Positions 1-7,859 are shown, counted from the stretch's first letter. The stretch: 14,666 bases of DNA from Cyclobacteriaceae bacterium (GCA_019751475.1 JAIENH010000398.1:1-14666), one strand, 5' to 3'. The notes: generated by a model not told the origin, from the sequence alone. Numbers and translations are program-made.

Positions 1-706
1 CCCAAATAGCAATAAACGGATGTTGCTGATGCACTCTCCGCAGACCTTTATCCAGGCGATACAGTGAATACCGCGTGCGATAATCTTTGAGCGATACAAT
101 TTCGTAGGGAGGAATATTTACCCGACCAATGGTGGTGTCACCATATTTTCCAACTCCATATTCATAGATGTAATCTCCAAGATGGAGAACGGCATCCAGC
201 ACTTCACGATCGGCAATTTTATCGTATGGATTAAAGTATCCCCACTCCCAATTAGCGCAGCTGACTACGGCAAACTTCAAACTGTCTTTTGCATTGACGG
301 GAGCTGTCTTGGTTCGCCCGATGATGGACTTTTTGCCAAGAGCTGAAAAACGGTAGTAGTAAACCTGATCGGGTTTAAGTGCATCTGCATCTACTTTCAC
401 TGTGTAATCGCGAGCCGGTGTAGTTGTCACTGAATCCGTTTTGTAAACAGAAGCGAATGAAGGGCTTTCAGAAATTTCCCACGTCACGGTAATGGCCGCC
501 AGCGAGTCTTCCGGGGTGACGCGTGTCCATAAAATCACACGATCCGGCAATGGATCACCAGAGGCCACTCCATGATAAAAAGGCGCCATGGACGGATCAA
601 AATGGGAAGCCACCGCCTCCGTCCATTTGGGAGCGGCAACTTTCTCTTTTTTGCAGGAGGTCAGCATTAAAGACACCACCGCTGTCAGCAAAACGAATAA
701 TCTCAT
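1..706 (-). CDS. phoD: PhoD-type alkaline phosphatase lipoprotein, N-terminal part (3' end beyond window)
   Basis: This would be a phosphodiesterase/alkaline phosphatase of the PhoD family, releasing phosphate from phosphoesters outside the inner membrane. Translation from ATG at 706 gives 235 residues before the window edge. A short hydrophobic leader ends in the lipobox LTSC (Cys18), so it should be a lipoprotein. Family landmarks follow in order: HGVASGDP (45-52), ILWTR (58-62), an Ig-like N-terminal domain to about residue 135, SC at 149-150, HLGDYIYEYG (175-184), DYRTRYSLYRLD (208-219) and HPFIAIW (229-235). Cys150, Asp178 and Tyr181 match the spacing expected for the iron ligands of Bacillus PhoD. 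The window stops exactly where the conserved DDHE motif should begin; the single remaining base, G on the coding strand, is consistent with Asp. The gene is read away from the TPR gene across a 193-bp spacer. The family call is secure; substrate is not determined. Confidence 0.93.
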   Translation of the reverse strand, partial: MRLFVLLTAVVSLMLTSCKKEKVAAPKWTEAVASHFDPSMAPFYHGVASGDPLPDRVILWTRVTPEDSLAAITVTWEISESPSFASVYKTDSVTTTPARDYTVKVDADALKPDQVYYYRFSALGKKSIIGRTKTAPVNAKDSLKFAVVSCANWEWGYFNPYDKIADREVLDAVLHLGDYIYEYGVGKYGDTTIGRVNIPPYEIVSLKDYRTRYSLYRLDKGLRRVHQQHPFIAIW

Positions 707-864
707 ACACTGAAAATTTTATTCCGAAAGCTACTGGTAAACTTGCAATCCGGGTGTAAACAGAGGTTATTTTGGTGTGAATAATTGATCCTGATTTCAA
801 CACAATCAGTCCTGAAATTTCTACAATCCAGTAAAAATTAATAAGCTACAAACAACCTTACCAC

Positions 865-872
865 CACATTTG
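865..872 (+). promoter_or_regulatory. Possible Bacteroidota -7 element (CACATTTG) before the TPR gene
   Basis: CACATTTG differs at one position from the Bacteroidota -7 consensus TAnnTTTG and lies 27 bases before the ATG at 900. I see no convincing TTTG -33 partner at the expected 17-23 base spacing, so this is a weak call. It sits in the 707-899 spacer between the divergent phoD and TPR genes, in which I see nothing else I can support. Confidence 0.3.
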
Positions 873-899
873 CAGTCTATATGCAATAGAATCCTACTT

Positions 900-1859
900 A
901 TGAAGATCAGCCTTATCACCACTATTTTCATTTTTCTCTTTTCGCTTGCTACCAGCGGTCAGTCTGCTATCGAAAAAGCTAAAACCCTCTACGAAAACAA
1001 GCGATATGAAGAGGTTATAACACTTTTAGAGTCTACCAAAGAGAGTGATAAAGACTACGGTGCGGCCCAGTATTATATGGGCCGCGCGGCTTTTGACCAG
1101 GAGCGATTTGAAGAAGCTTCCGAATATTTTGAACAAGCCGTAGAGACGAACGATAAAATAGCCGACTACCACTATTGGCTGGGAAATGCCTACGGCTCAT
1201 GGGCTCAAAAGTCCAACATGTTTAAGCAAGGCATGCTGGCTCCTAAAATGAAAAAGGCATGGGAGTCAGCAATTGAACTGGACACTAAAAACATTGGCGC
1301 TCGCACTTCACTTATTCAATACTATTTGCAGGCCCCTGGTTTCATGGGCGGTAGTGTAGAGAAAGCAAAAGAGACGGCCAACCAGATTATTAAACTCAAT
1401 CCTGCCATCGGTCATAAGGAGTTGGGCAATGTTTATTTTCATGAGAAGAATATGGTAGAGGCAGAAAAGCAGTATATGGAAATGGTAAAGGCTGACCCTT
1501 CTACCATGTCAGGGCTCGCTACTTTTTACGTCAATCAAAAACAGTATGATAAAGCATTTACCATGTTTGAAGATGTGCTCAAGAAAAATCCGGAAGACTA
1601 CAGCGTAATCTACCAGGTAGGAAAAACCAGCGCACTCAGTGGTCAGCGGCTCGAGCGCGGTGAGGAGTGCCTGAAAAAATATCTCACACATGCGCCCAAG
1701 CAAAATGAGCCCTCGCACGCTGGGGCCAATATGCGCTTGGCACAAATTCAGGAAAAGAAAGGCAACAAAGCCGAGGCCAAGAGACTTTTTGAAGCTGCTT
1801 TGAAATCAGATGGTGATCTAAAGGAGGCCAAAGAAGGACTGCAACGCGTTTCGAAATAG
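900..1859 (+). CDS. Exported tetratricopeptide-repeat protein
   Basis: A 319-residue protein, probably periplasmic, made almost wholly of helical TPR units. A signal peptide (residues 1 to about 20, MKIS start, hydrophobic core, then ATSGQS) precedes repeats at about 22-45, 53-86, 88-130, 135-167, 171-200, 203-233, 236-264 and 274-307. Typical TPR spacings are visible, for example YYMGRAAFDQERFEEASEYF (58-77) and LATFYVNQKQYDKAFTMF (206-223). The stretch APGFMGGS (145-152) recurs, as far as I recall, in a group of bacterial TPR proteins. I chose ATG at 900 because the signal peptide begins there; an in-frame TTG at 870 would add ten polar residues ahead of it. TPR domains mediate protein-protein contacts, so a scaffold role is likely, but no partner is evident. 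The stop lies 17 bp before the DUF418 gene, which suggests co-transcription. Confidence 0.85.
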   Translation: MKISLITTIFIFLFSLATSGQSAIEKAKTLYENKRYEEVITLLESTKESDKDYGAAQYYMGRAAFDQERFEEASEYFEQAVETNDKIADYHYWLGNAYGSWAQKSNMFKQGMLAPKMKKAWESAIELDTKNIGARTSLIQYYLQAPGFMGGSVEKAKETANQIIKLNPAIGHKELGNVYFHEKNMVEAEKQYMEMVKADPSTMSGLATFYVNQKQYDKAFTMFEDVLKKNPEDYSVIYQVGKTSALSGQRLERGEECLKKYLTHAPKQNEPSHAGANMRLAQIQEKKGNKAEAKRLFEAALKSDGDLKEAKEGLQRVSK

Positions 1860-1876
1860 TTCGTATAACTCCTCTC

Positions 1877-3079
1877 ATGCAAACACTTCGAGGAGAATCT
1901 GATCGTATTGAGGTTATTGACGTACTAAGAGGATTTACGCTCTTCGGTATTATCCTGGTACATTTCAATGAACAATACTACGCGGGCATTCCACCCAAAA
2001 CTCACGAGAACTTCCTGACTCACAATTTAGCCGACACGATTGTGTCTGGCTTCATCGGCTTACTCATCTCGGGTAAGTTCTTTATGATTTTCTCCTTTCT
2101 GTTTGGGATGAGTTTCTTCATCCAGTTGGCCAAAAGTGATGGCTCGCCCACCTTCCTTCTTCGCTTTGCTTGGCGGCTGATCGTGTTATTTCTTATTGGC
2201 TTTATTCATCATCTGCATTATCGTGGTGACATTCTTACAATCTACGCTGTGTTGGGTTTTGGTTTGTTGTTGGCTTATAAACTTCCTGACAAGGCTTTAC
2301 TGGCTCTCGCGCTGATACTTGTTTTTAATCTTCCTTCTTTAGGTACGCGGGCATACGATGTTATCGTGAATCCGACAGCAGAAAATGCTATCATGAATCC
2401 GGATCAAAAGGAACTGGAAGTTTATTACAATACGGTAAAGTCAGGCAATTACCTGGATATCCTCAAAGCAAATTTTTATGAATTCAAAGGCAAGTTTGAG
2501 TTTCAGGTATTCACCGGTCGATTGTATATCACGTTGGGCTTATTTTTGTTAGGTCTTTACGCTGGCCGAAAGAAAATATTTGATAATCCGCTCTTTTTCA
2601 AAAAGCTCATCCGCTACGGACTGTGGACATTGCTCGGTTGTGTTGTGACCGCTGGTTTGATTGCATTGATTGTCTTTGCTGCCAAGATAGAGATGACCAT
2701 GCCGATGCAGTTTTTATTAGGAGGCACTGTTCTCGATGTGTTTAATGCGGCCCTCGCTGCTATTTATGTTGGACTTATTGTCACCCTATTTCAAAAAGAA
2801 AAGTGGAGACCACGTTTGATGATTTTTTATGAAGTGGGGCGAATGGGACTCACCACATATTTATTGCAGGCTGTTATTGGCACACTGCTGTTGTTTTCTT
2901 ACGGCCTTGGGTTGCTCGGTAACTATGGTGCCACGGTGTGGGCAATAGCATCAGTAGTCATTTTTTATCTCCAGATTCAATCCAGTAAGTGGTGGCTTTA
3001 CCGTTTTCAATACGGCCCTGCCGAATGGCTGTGGCGAAGTTTGACTTATTTGAAAGTACAGCCCCTGAGGAAGAGATAA
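1877..3079 (+). CDS. DUF418/YeiB-like multi-pass membrane protein
   Basis: A 400-residue inner-membrane protein of the YeiB/DUF418 group, whose biochemical role is not established; a transporter or acyltransferase-like function has been suggested for the wider group. The N-terminal signature IEVIDVLRGFTLFGIILVHF (11-30) forms the first membrane segment. Further hydrophobic segments lie around 55-85, 95-112, 118-134, 139-154, 214-229, 246-268, 285-304, 322-345 and 350-366. A polar loop (about 155-212) sits mid-protein, consistent with the split organisation of the family. HHLHYRGDILTIYAVLG (111-127), GRMGLTTYLLQ (321-331) and FQYGPAEWLWRSLTY (377-391) are typical family landmarks, and the last one marks an intact C-terminus. 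Length is normal. It follows the TPR gene by 17 bp in the same direction, so the two are probably one transcript. The family assignment is firm and the function open. Confidence 0.88.
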   Translation: MQTLRGESDRIEVIDVLRGFTLFGIILVHFNEQYYAGIPPKTHENFLTHNLADTIVSGFIGLLISGKFFMIFSFLFGMSFFIQLAKSDGSPTFLLRFAWRLIVLFLIGFIHHLHYRGDILTIYAVLGFGLLLAYKLPDKALLALALILVFNLPSLGTRAYDVIVNPTAENAIMNPDQKELEVYYNTVKSGNYLDILKANFYEFKGKFEFQVFTGRLYITLGLFLLGLYAGRKKIFDNPLFFKKLIRYGLWTLLGCVVTAGLIALIVFAAKIEMTMPMQFLLGGTVLDVFNAALAAIYVGLIVTLFQKEKWRPRLMIFYEVGRMGLTTYLLQAVIGTLLLFSYGLGLLGNYGATVWAIASVVIFYLQIQSSKWWLYRFQYGPAEWLWRSLTYLKVQPLRKR

Positions 3080-3150
3080 ATTGAAAACTGGCATCACCTG
3101 ATCCAGTAAAATAATCACACCGGTTATTCGTTCTTTTTGTAAATTTCTTC

Positions 3151-3936
3151 ATGCGATCTGTCCGGTGGCTTTGTTTTTGGGCGCTTCTCACTATCAATCT
3201 GCCATTCTATGCTTTAGGTCAGGTTGATTCAGCTACCCACAAAGTTGATTCTGTAAGAAGGGCGCGCATTGGTTTTTATGCTGACAATGTTTTTTTAAAC
3301 CCCGACTTTGGTGCGCTAAACAATGTGCTCGTACAGCAGGGATTTGCCGGTATCAAAGAACGTTTGATTGGTGCTTCCTTTGGATATTCCTTTCGGCCTG
3401 TCTCTAGCAAAGACAGCTATACAACCCTCAAGGTATCGTTTGTTACCACGGGAAACATGGCTTCCAATGCCTCATCCAAAGTAGCGGGGATTCAATTGTT
3501 TGAATTCAGTAGTGCAACCCACTACGATTTAATAACCAGTCCTAAATGGTTGGTGTATCCATATGGCGGATTCGGGTTTCAGTTTGGGACCTTGTCCCTT
3601 GTTGACAACACTTTCACGCAAAACTCATTTGCCTCCAGCATCAGCAATTTGAATTCTACTAATAGTAAGTCGCTCTATTCATTAAGTGTGTTCGCCAATT
3701 TAGGAGGAGGTGTTGAAAGGAGATTGCGGATTGGGTATTACGACTTTTATGTAGGGTTAAGTGGAGGATATAGGGTATCAACCAATTCGAGATTTCGTGA
3801 GTTGTATCAAAATTACACAGACGCACCGGTAGTCAGGCTTAGTGGTTTTGAGTGGAACTTCCGCATACGGTTTGAGATTTGGAACACTGCTCGTTTCCAG
3901 AAAAGCAATCGAAAGACTTTCCAAAAATTCAAGTAA
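3151..3936 (+). CDS. Hypothetical exported protein, probable outer-membrane beta-barrel
   Basis: A 261-residue protein I cannot assign to a named family. It begins with a clear signal peptide (MRSVRWLCFW onward, cleavage likely after ALG at residue 23). The mature part is rich in alternating hydrophobic/polar stretches and glycine-aromatic pairs, such as IGASFGYSF (72-80), YPYGGFGFQFGTLSL and NLGGGVERRLRIGYYDFYVG, as expected for transmembrane beta-strands of a small outer-membrane barrel. The last strand-like stretch is FEWNFRIRFEIW, followed by a basic tail (FQKSNRKTFQKFK), so the protein does not end on the terminal aromatic residue usual for barrels. It resembles the hypothetical protein at 5477-6148 around the pattern NPDFGALNN (49-57). 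The ATG at 3151 is the only start that includes the signal peptide. Coding status is well supported by length and composition; function is unknown. Confidence 0.7.
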   Translation: MRSVRWLCFWALLTINLPFYALGQVDSATHKVDSVRRARIGFYADNVFLNPDFGALNNVLVQQGFAGIKERLIGASFGYSFRPVSSKDSYTTLKVSFVTTGNMASNASSKVAGIQLFEFSSATHYDLITSPKWLVYPYGGFGFQFGTLSLVDNTFTQNSFASSISNLNSTNSKSLYSLSVFANLGGGVERRLRIGYYDFYVGLSGGYRVSTNSRFRELYQNYTDAPVVRLSGFEWNFRIRFEIWNTARFQKSNRKTFQKFK

Positions 3937-3982
3937 TTTACTGGCTCAGCACAAAAGCGGTTCCTCATTCTTTAAAGAGTTG

Positions 3983-3990
3983 TAGTTTTG
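3983..3990 (+). promoter_or_regulatory. Bacteroidota -7 promoter element (TAGTTTTG) for the DinB-family gene
   Basis: TAGTTTTG is an exact match to the Bacteroidota -7 consensus TAnnTTTG. It ends 16 bases before the ATG at 4007, which would give a leader of only about 10-15 nucleotides. No good TTTG -33 element is visible 17-23 bases upstream, so strength is uncertain. Confidence 0.4.
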
Positions 3991-4006
3991 TCTGGCGAAC
4001 TACGCT

Positions 4007-4477
4007 ATGAAACCCTACCTCCTTAAGTTATACCAATTCAACGCCTGGGCGAATAACCGCGTGATCGCTTGTTTGAAGCGACAATCGGTGACGGATGAAA
4101 AAATACTTTCTGTATTTGGTCATGTGCTGGCGGCACAGTTTCTATGGCTTCACCGCATTCGCGGATTGGCCCCGCCCGATGTTAAGCTTTGGGGCGATTA
4201 TTCGTTAGAGCGATTAATTGAAATGGAAACGTCCGCCAATCAGCAGTGGCTTGATTTTGTAACGACCGAACATGACTTCAATCGCGACCTGACGTACAAA
4301 AACTATGTGGGTGATCTTTATACCACTAACGTGGAAATGATCATGATACACCTCGTCAACCACTGCTCTTATCATCGCGGTCAAGTAGCCATGCTGCTTC
4401 GCCAAAAAGGTTATGAGCCAATCAACACGGATTTTATCACGTACGACCGTGTGCTGCGCGGACAATGGAAAGAGTAA
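4007..4477 (+). CDS. DinB/YfiT-family metal-binding four-helix protein
   Basis: A 156-residue cytoplasmic protein of the DinB-like four-helix-bundle superfamily, some members of which are metal-dependent thiol transferases or damage-inducible proteins of unknown role. The N-terminus KLYQFNAWANNRVI (7-20) is the characteristic first helix. The family's three-histidine metal site can be placed at His39 (in VFGHVLAAQFLWLHRI) and at His119 and His123 (in HLVNHCSYHRGQVAMLLRQ, 115-133). The C-terminal DFITYDR (142-148) is also usual. Length is normal for the family. The name DinB here refers to the B. subtilis-type family and has nothing to do with DNA polymerase IV. It sits alone between a barrel-like gene and a dienelactone hydrolase-like gene, all on the plus strand with 59-70 bp gaps, so shared transcription is uncertain. 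The substrate is unknown. Confidence 0.88.
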   Translation: MKPYLLKLYQFNAWANNRVIACLKRQSVTDEKILSVFGHVLAAQFLWLHRIRGLAPPDVKLWGDYSLERLIEMETSANQQWLDFVTTEHDFNRDLTYKNYVGDLYTTNVEMIMIHLVNHCSYHRGQVAMLLRQKGYEPINTDFITYDRVLRGQWKE

Positions 4478-4499
4478 CGTATATTCGCTAATTCAAAAA

Positions 4500-4528
4500 T
4501 TGACATTCATCTTCAAATCATAAAATTT
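4500..4528 (+). promoter_or_regulatory. Possible promoter (TTG, 18 bp, TAAAATTT) before the dienelactone hydrolase-like gene
   Basis: TTG at 4500-4502 is followed 18 bases later by TAAAATTT (4521-4528). The spacing fits the Bacteroidota -33/-7 architecture, but the -7 box matches TAnnTTTG at only four of six defined positions. It ends 8 bases before the ATG at 4537, which would make the transcript nearly leaderless. Weak support. Confidence 0.25.
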
Positions 4529-4536
4529 CAACATCT

Positions 4537-5382
4537 ATGAAATCACTACTTACTTTCCTTCTGCTGGCCCTGTGCGCGAATCTTGTGGTGGCACAGCAAG
4601 ACATTACCCTTTGCCACACACCGGCCACTGACAAGTTTGCCTTGTTTGCATCAAATAAAGATTTCAATAAAAAACATCCATTGCCTCGTCCCTATGTTCA
4701 CGTAAGTGAAGCCGGTGGCGACATGATCAAAATCAAATGTGCGGATGGCACCGATGCCAATGCTTACTTTTTAAAAGCAGCCAAGCCTTCAAACAACTGG
4801 ATCTTTGTCTTTCAGGAATGGTGGGGGCTCAACGATCATATCAAACGCGAGGCTGAAAATCTCTACAATGACTTGGGCAACGTGAATGTGCTGGCGCTGG
4901 ATATGTATGATGGCAAACTTGCCACCACGCGCGAAGATGCAGGCAAATACATGGGCGAGTTTAAGCAAGATCGCGGCAACGCCATTGTGCAGGGCGCCCT
5001 GGCGTATGCAGGCAAAAATGCTAAGGTCGGTACCATAGGGTGGTGTTTTGGCGGAGGCCAGTCCATGCAGGCGAGTTTAACAGCCGGCAAGCAAGCAGCA
5101 GCCTGTGTAATTTACTACGGCATGCCGGAGGAAAATATCGACCGACTTAAAAACCTGAGCTGCGATGTGCTTAACATTTGGCCCACGCAAGATCAGTGGA
5201 TAAACAAAGCCGTGACCGACAAATTCGTAGCAAATATGAAGACAGCCGGAAAGAACCTGACGGTGAAATCGTATGAAGCAGACCATGCCTTTGCAAACCC
5301 CAGCAACCCCAAGCACAATAAGGAGTTCACGGCAGATGCGTACAAAAACACCCTTGAATTTTTTAAAGCCAGATTGAAATAG
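4537..5382 (+). CDS. Exported dienelactone hydrolase-family alpha/beta-hydrolase
   Basis: A 281-residue hydrolase of the dienelactone hydrolase family. A signal peptide (1 to about 19, cleavage near VVAQ) predicts export, unlike the classical cytoplasmic enzyme of chloroaromatic breakdown. The catalytic triad is intact: nucleophile Cys170 in GWCFGGG (168-174), Asp219 in PTQDQWI (216-222) and His250 in ADHAFANPS (248-256). Glu94 in QEWWGLN (93-99) matches the glutamate that gates the nucleophile in the family, and DMYDGKLA (122-129) is a common signature. About 50 residues between signal peptide and hydrolase fold (CHTPATDKF to GGDMIKIKC) form an N-terminal extension. The natural substrate is not inferable; ester or lactone cleavage in the periplasm is the safest reading. 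A 7-bp hairpin begins four bases after the stop codon and may end the transcript. Confidence 0.9.
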   Translation: MKSLLTFLLLALCANLVVAQQDITLCHTPATDKFALFASNKDFNKKHPLPRPYVHVSEAGGDMIKIKCADGTDANAYFLKAAKPSNNWIFVFQEWWGLNDHIKREAENLYNDLGNVNVLALDMYDGKLATTREDAGKYMGEFKQDRGNAIVQGALAYAGKNAKVGTIGWCFGGGQSMQASLTAGKQAAACVIYYGMPEENIDRLKNLSCDVLNIWPTQDQWINKAVTDKFVANMKTAGKNLTVKSYEADHAFANPSNPKHNKEFTADAYKNTLEFFKARLK

Positions 5383-5386
5383 ACGA

Positions 5387-5411
5387 TACCTCCCAGCGTT
5401 AGAAGGAGGTA
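5387..5411 (+). terminator. Hairpin after the dienelactone hydrolase-like gene, possible terminator
   Basis: TACCTCC (5387-5393) and GGAGGTA (5405-5411) form a perfect 7-bp stem with an 11-base loop just after the stop codon at 5382. The following bases (CTTTCTCTC) are pyrimidine-rich but not a true T-run, so termination efficiency is doubtful. Confidence 0.4.
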
Positions 5412-5476
5412 CTTTCTCTCAAAGCAGGATGTATCATAATTGACTTCATCCTAAAAGATTGACGAAATCAGAGTGA

Positions 5477-6148
5477 ATGCGCCTTACGCCTAAATTCGAT
5501 GAGTTTCTTAAATCTTCCTTGCGGTTTGTCAAAACATTCTGCCTTTTATTCCTATTGAGTCGGCTGACGTGCGCACAATCTGGATATGGAAGAAAGCAAT
5601 TAGGTGTCTACTTCATGTCGGGTAATAGCTTGGCAATCATCCCTAAATACTCTTCTTTAAACAACGCTATCGATGATCAACGCAGGGGATTTGTTGGTAC
5701 TGGTTTTTATTATTTTTTTCAGTTAAGAGACGATTCAACTTACAATACCACAGGCTTACTTCGATTCATGCGAGTTGATTTTGGGTTGTCAAATAGGGCC
5801 GGGGTTTTTGAATTGAATCCTGGAAACTACGCTCTGCTAAACTCTGCAGGGCTTGATCTCACTTGCCTGCTTCCACTATCCTTTAAAGCAGCCAAAGAAA
5901 TTGACGCGTATGTTGCAGTTGGCCCTGTGTTTAGTCAGCGCTATAATTGGTCAATAACGCCAACGCAATCTTTGCCGGAAGTTCCTAATTTTAAAACAGG
6001 GTTTGCCCTCGAAATGGGATTCCGACTTAAAAGCGGCTCCGCTATTGGCTACAGGACCATGACTGATCTTGGTGATTTCTCGTTTCGGGTAGGGAGTATA
6101 TTTTTTGGATTTAGTCCTCAAAACACTATTAAAAGAAAAAAGATTTAA
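5477..6148 (+). CDS. Hypothetical exported protein, probable outer-membrane beta-barrel
   Basis: A 223-residue protein not assignable to a named family. A hydrophobic signal segment (FVKTFCLLFLLSRL, 17-30) is followed by a likely cleavage site at TCAQ (31-34). The 14 residues before it make an unusually long n-region; an in-frame TTG at 5519 would give a more typical signal peptide, so the start is uncertain. The mature part has strand-like alternation and many Gly/aromatic pairs (VGTGFYYFFQL, FMRVDFGLS, AYVAVGPVF, GFALEMGFRLKSG, FRVGSIFFGF), as in small outer-membrane barrels. Around IPKYSSLNN (55-63) and the following strand it resembles the protein at 3151-3936. The stop codon lies 5 bp from the stop codon of the convergent acyl-CoA synthetase gene. 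Coding status is likely; function is unknown. Confidence 0.68.
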   Translation: MRLTPKFDEFLKSSLRFVKTFCLLFLLSRLTCAQSGYGRKQLGVYFMSGNSLAIIPKYSSLNNAIDDQRRGFVGTGFYYFFQLRDDSTYNTTGLLRFMRVDFGLSNRAGVFELNPGNYALLNSAGLDLTCLLPLSFKAAKEIDAYVAVGPVFSQRYNWSITPTQSLPEVPNFKTGFALEMGFRLKSGSAIGYRTMTDLGDFSFRVGSIFFGFSPQNTIKRKKI

Positions 6149-6153
6149 ATGAC

Positions 6154-7800
6154 CTATTCCCACACTACCAGGTTATTTTCAGCATACCACTTGGGATAAG
6201 TGGGCATGTGTATTTTTTCCACTTCGTTTCGCTTCACTTTCATGGTTGCTGTCATCAAGCCATTGGCAATGGTCCAATCCGATTTCATGATCACAGCTCG
6301 TTTGAGTCGCTCGTATTCCTCCACTAGCGGATTGACTTCTGCTACAGAGCTTGTCAGGCTCTTGATTATCTCGTCCTTCGATTTTGATCTTCCCAAAGCT
6401 GACAACACTACCAAGGCAATGGGCTGAGGTATGCCCATGCCAACCACACACACATGTTCAATGTCTGCGTTCTTCAGCATTCTCATTTCAATAGGGGCCG
6501 GTGAAATGTATTTGCCCTTGTCTGTTTTGAAGACATCTTTCACCCTACCCGTGATAGTCACAAAGCCATCTTTATCTGCTGCTCCCTGATCGCCTGTTTT
6601 CAAGAATCCATCGGGTGTGATGACCGTGGCCGTGAGTGCAGGTTCTTTGTAGTAGCCCATCATCAGCGCAGGGTGGCGCGTAAGGATTTCATTTTCATCT
6701 GAAAATTTTACCTCCACTGAGGGCATTGGTTTGCCCACGGTGCCGAAGCGAATGTCATCCTGGTTGGCATGCGAGAGTGCACAGTTTTCGGTCATGCCAT
6801 AGATCTCACGTATGCCAACGCCCAGCGATTGAAACCATTGAAGTTGCGACACGGGTATTGGTGCTGCCCCAGTGCCTTTGATAGTGGCGCGAGACAGACC
6901 GAGTTTCTTTCGGATGATCTTGCGAATGACGTTGTTCAATATTGGTATACGTAACAAACGATCAAGTTTTTGCTGTGGGAGTTTCTCCAATATTTTCTCT
7001 TGAAATTTTGCCCAGATACGGGGCACACCAAAAAATAAATGCGGCTGCACAGATGCCAGATCACGGCCGAATGTATCCAATGATTCAACAAAAGAAATGC
7101 TAGCACCCATATAGCAACCGAGATTTTCCGTCAGATTCCTTTCCGCAATGTGGCACAGCGGCAAATACGAAAGCAAAACCGGGTGTGGCGGCAAGGGGCC
7201 AAACTTGCGTGCATACTCCATGACTATCTGGGTGGTGTGATGAAAGGCGAGGTTGTTAAACATCACTCCTTTGGGTGTGCCCGTGGTACCAGAGGTGTAC
7301 ATAATGGTTAGCAATTCTTCCGGCTTCCGTTCTACAGGTTGGGCAAGCGGAGACAATTGCTGCCAGTGGCTCCAGTTAGTTTCTTCTTTCACGCCATAAA
7401 AATCAATGGCAATTTTTGTGCAGCCGTCTGGTATGCCTTCGCGTTGAGCAGCGTAATCATTAAGCTTACCTACAAAAATCGCCCTCGACTCACTGTGAAG
7501 CAGAATATCCCGAATGGATCGCGCGGTAATGTTGGCATACAGTGGCACCGAAACATGACCACTCATGTTGATGGCCAGATCAGCCATGAGCCAATGAGCA
7601 CAATTTTTGGAGAGAATGGCAATGTTACTTTTTTCAGGAAGGCGAAGTGACAGAATTCCGGCAGCGGCTTTGCGTATCTCCACACCTGCTTCGCGAAACG
7701 ACCATGTTTTCCATTCGCCGGATACAGGTTGTTGTAAAAAAGTAAGGTCAGGAGTTTCATGCTCCCACTTGAGGAACATGCCCAGCAGATCATGAGCCAT
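6154..7800 (-). CDS. Long-chain acyl-CoA synthetase (AMP-forming)
   Basis: A 548-residue member of the ANL adenylating superfamily that would activate fatty acids with ATP and CoA, at the inner face of the membrane. The phosphate-binding motif YTSGTTGTPKGV lies at 168-179, the aromatic/adenine motif IYGMTE at 333-338, the ATP-ribose Asp in KTGDQG (401-406), and the hinge region GRVKDVFKTDKGKYISP at 418-434. The C-terminal LMTATMKVKR (515-524) holds the likely adenylation lysine Lys521; this LT-T-MK form and GKYI(S/A)P point to the FAA1/bubblegum-like group (COG1022) rather than classic FadD. I chose ATG at 7800; a TTG two codons earlier is possible. The Uma2-family gene lies 61 bp upstream on the same strand, with a small hairpin between them, so independent expression is plausible. 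Chain-length preference cannot be read from the sequence. Confidence 0.92.
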   Translation of the reverse strand: MAHDLLGMFLKWEHETPDLTFLQQPVSGEWKTWSFREAGVEIRKAAAGILSLRLPEKSNIAILSKNCAHWLMADLAINMSGHVSVPLYANITARSIRDILLHSESRAIFVGKLNDYAAQREGIPDGCTKIAIDFYGVKEETNWSHWQQLSPLAQPVERKPEELLTIMYTSGTTGTPKGVMFNNLAFHHTTQIVMEYARKFGPLPPHPVLLSYLPLCHIAERNLTENLGCYMGASISFVESLDTFGRDLASVQPHLFFGVPRIWAKFQEKILEKLPQQKLDRLLRIPILNNVIRKIIRKKLGLSRATIKGTGAAPIPVSQLQWFQSLGVGIREIYGMTENCALSHANQDDIRFGTVGKPMPSVEVKFSDENEILTRHPALMMGYYKEPALTATVITPDGFLKTGDQGAADKDGFVTITGRVKDVFKTDKGKYISPAPIEMRMLKNADIEHVCVVGMGIPQPIALVVLSALGRSKSKDEIIKSLTSSVAEVNPLVEEYERLKRAVIMKSDWTIANGLMTATMKVKRNEVEKIHMPTYPKWYAENNLVVWE

Positions 7801-7840
7801 AGACAATAGGTTTGGTTATCCTATTTAGTGAGAAATGCTG

Positions 7841-7859
7841 AAAAAGGAAACTTCTTCCT
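7841..7859 (-). terminator. Small hairpin with U-tract after the Uma2-family gene
   Basis: On the minus strand AGGAA, a 5-base loop and TTCCT are followed directly by a run of T, starting 2 bases after the stop codon of the Uma2-family gene. This is the layout of a Rho-independent terminator, but the stem is only 5 bp and A/T-rich, so it would be weak. Confidence 0.38.

Noticed and set aside
523..759. A 78-codon plus-strand open frame overlapping the phoD start, with a minus-strand counterpart at 597-803
   Set aside because: The PhoD reading frame on the minus strand from 706 carries clear family motifs and a lipobox. The other frames have no recognisable features.
870..899. In-frame TTG at 870 as the start of the TPR protein
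   Set aside because: It would put ten residues ahead of a complete signal peptide that begins with ATG at 900.
3088..3106. Possible terminator hairpin (CTGG, ATCA, TGAT, CCAG) after the DUF418 gene
   Set aside because: The stem is interrupted by a bulge, leaves only a 2-base loop when fully paired, and is not followed by a T-run.
5426..5452. Inverted repeat AGGATG / CATCCT upstream of the barrel gene at 5477
   Set aside because: Six-base arms with a 15-base spacer are expected by chance in a window of this size, and no promoter element coincides with them.
7339..7650. A 103-codon open frame on the plus strand inside the acyl-CoA synthetase gene
   Set aside because: It is antisense to a confidently identified enzyme and shows no domain, promoter or start context.
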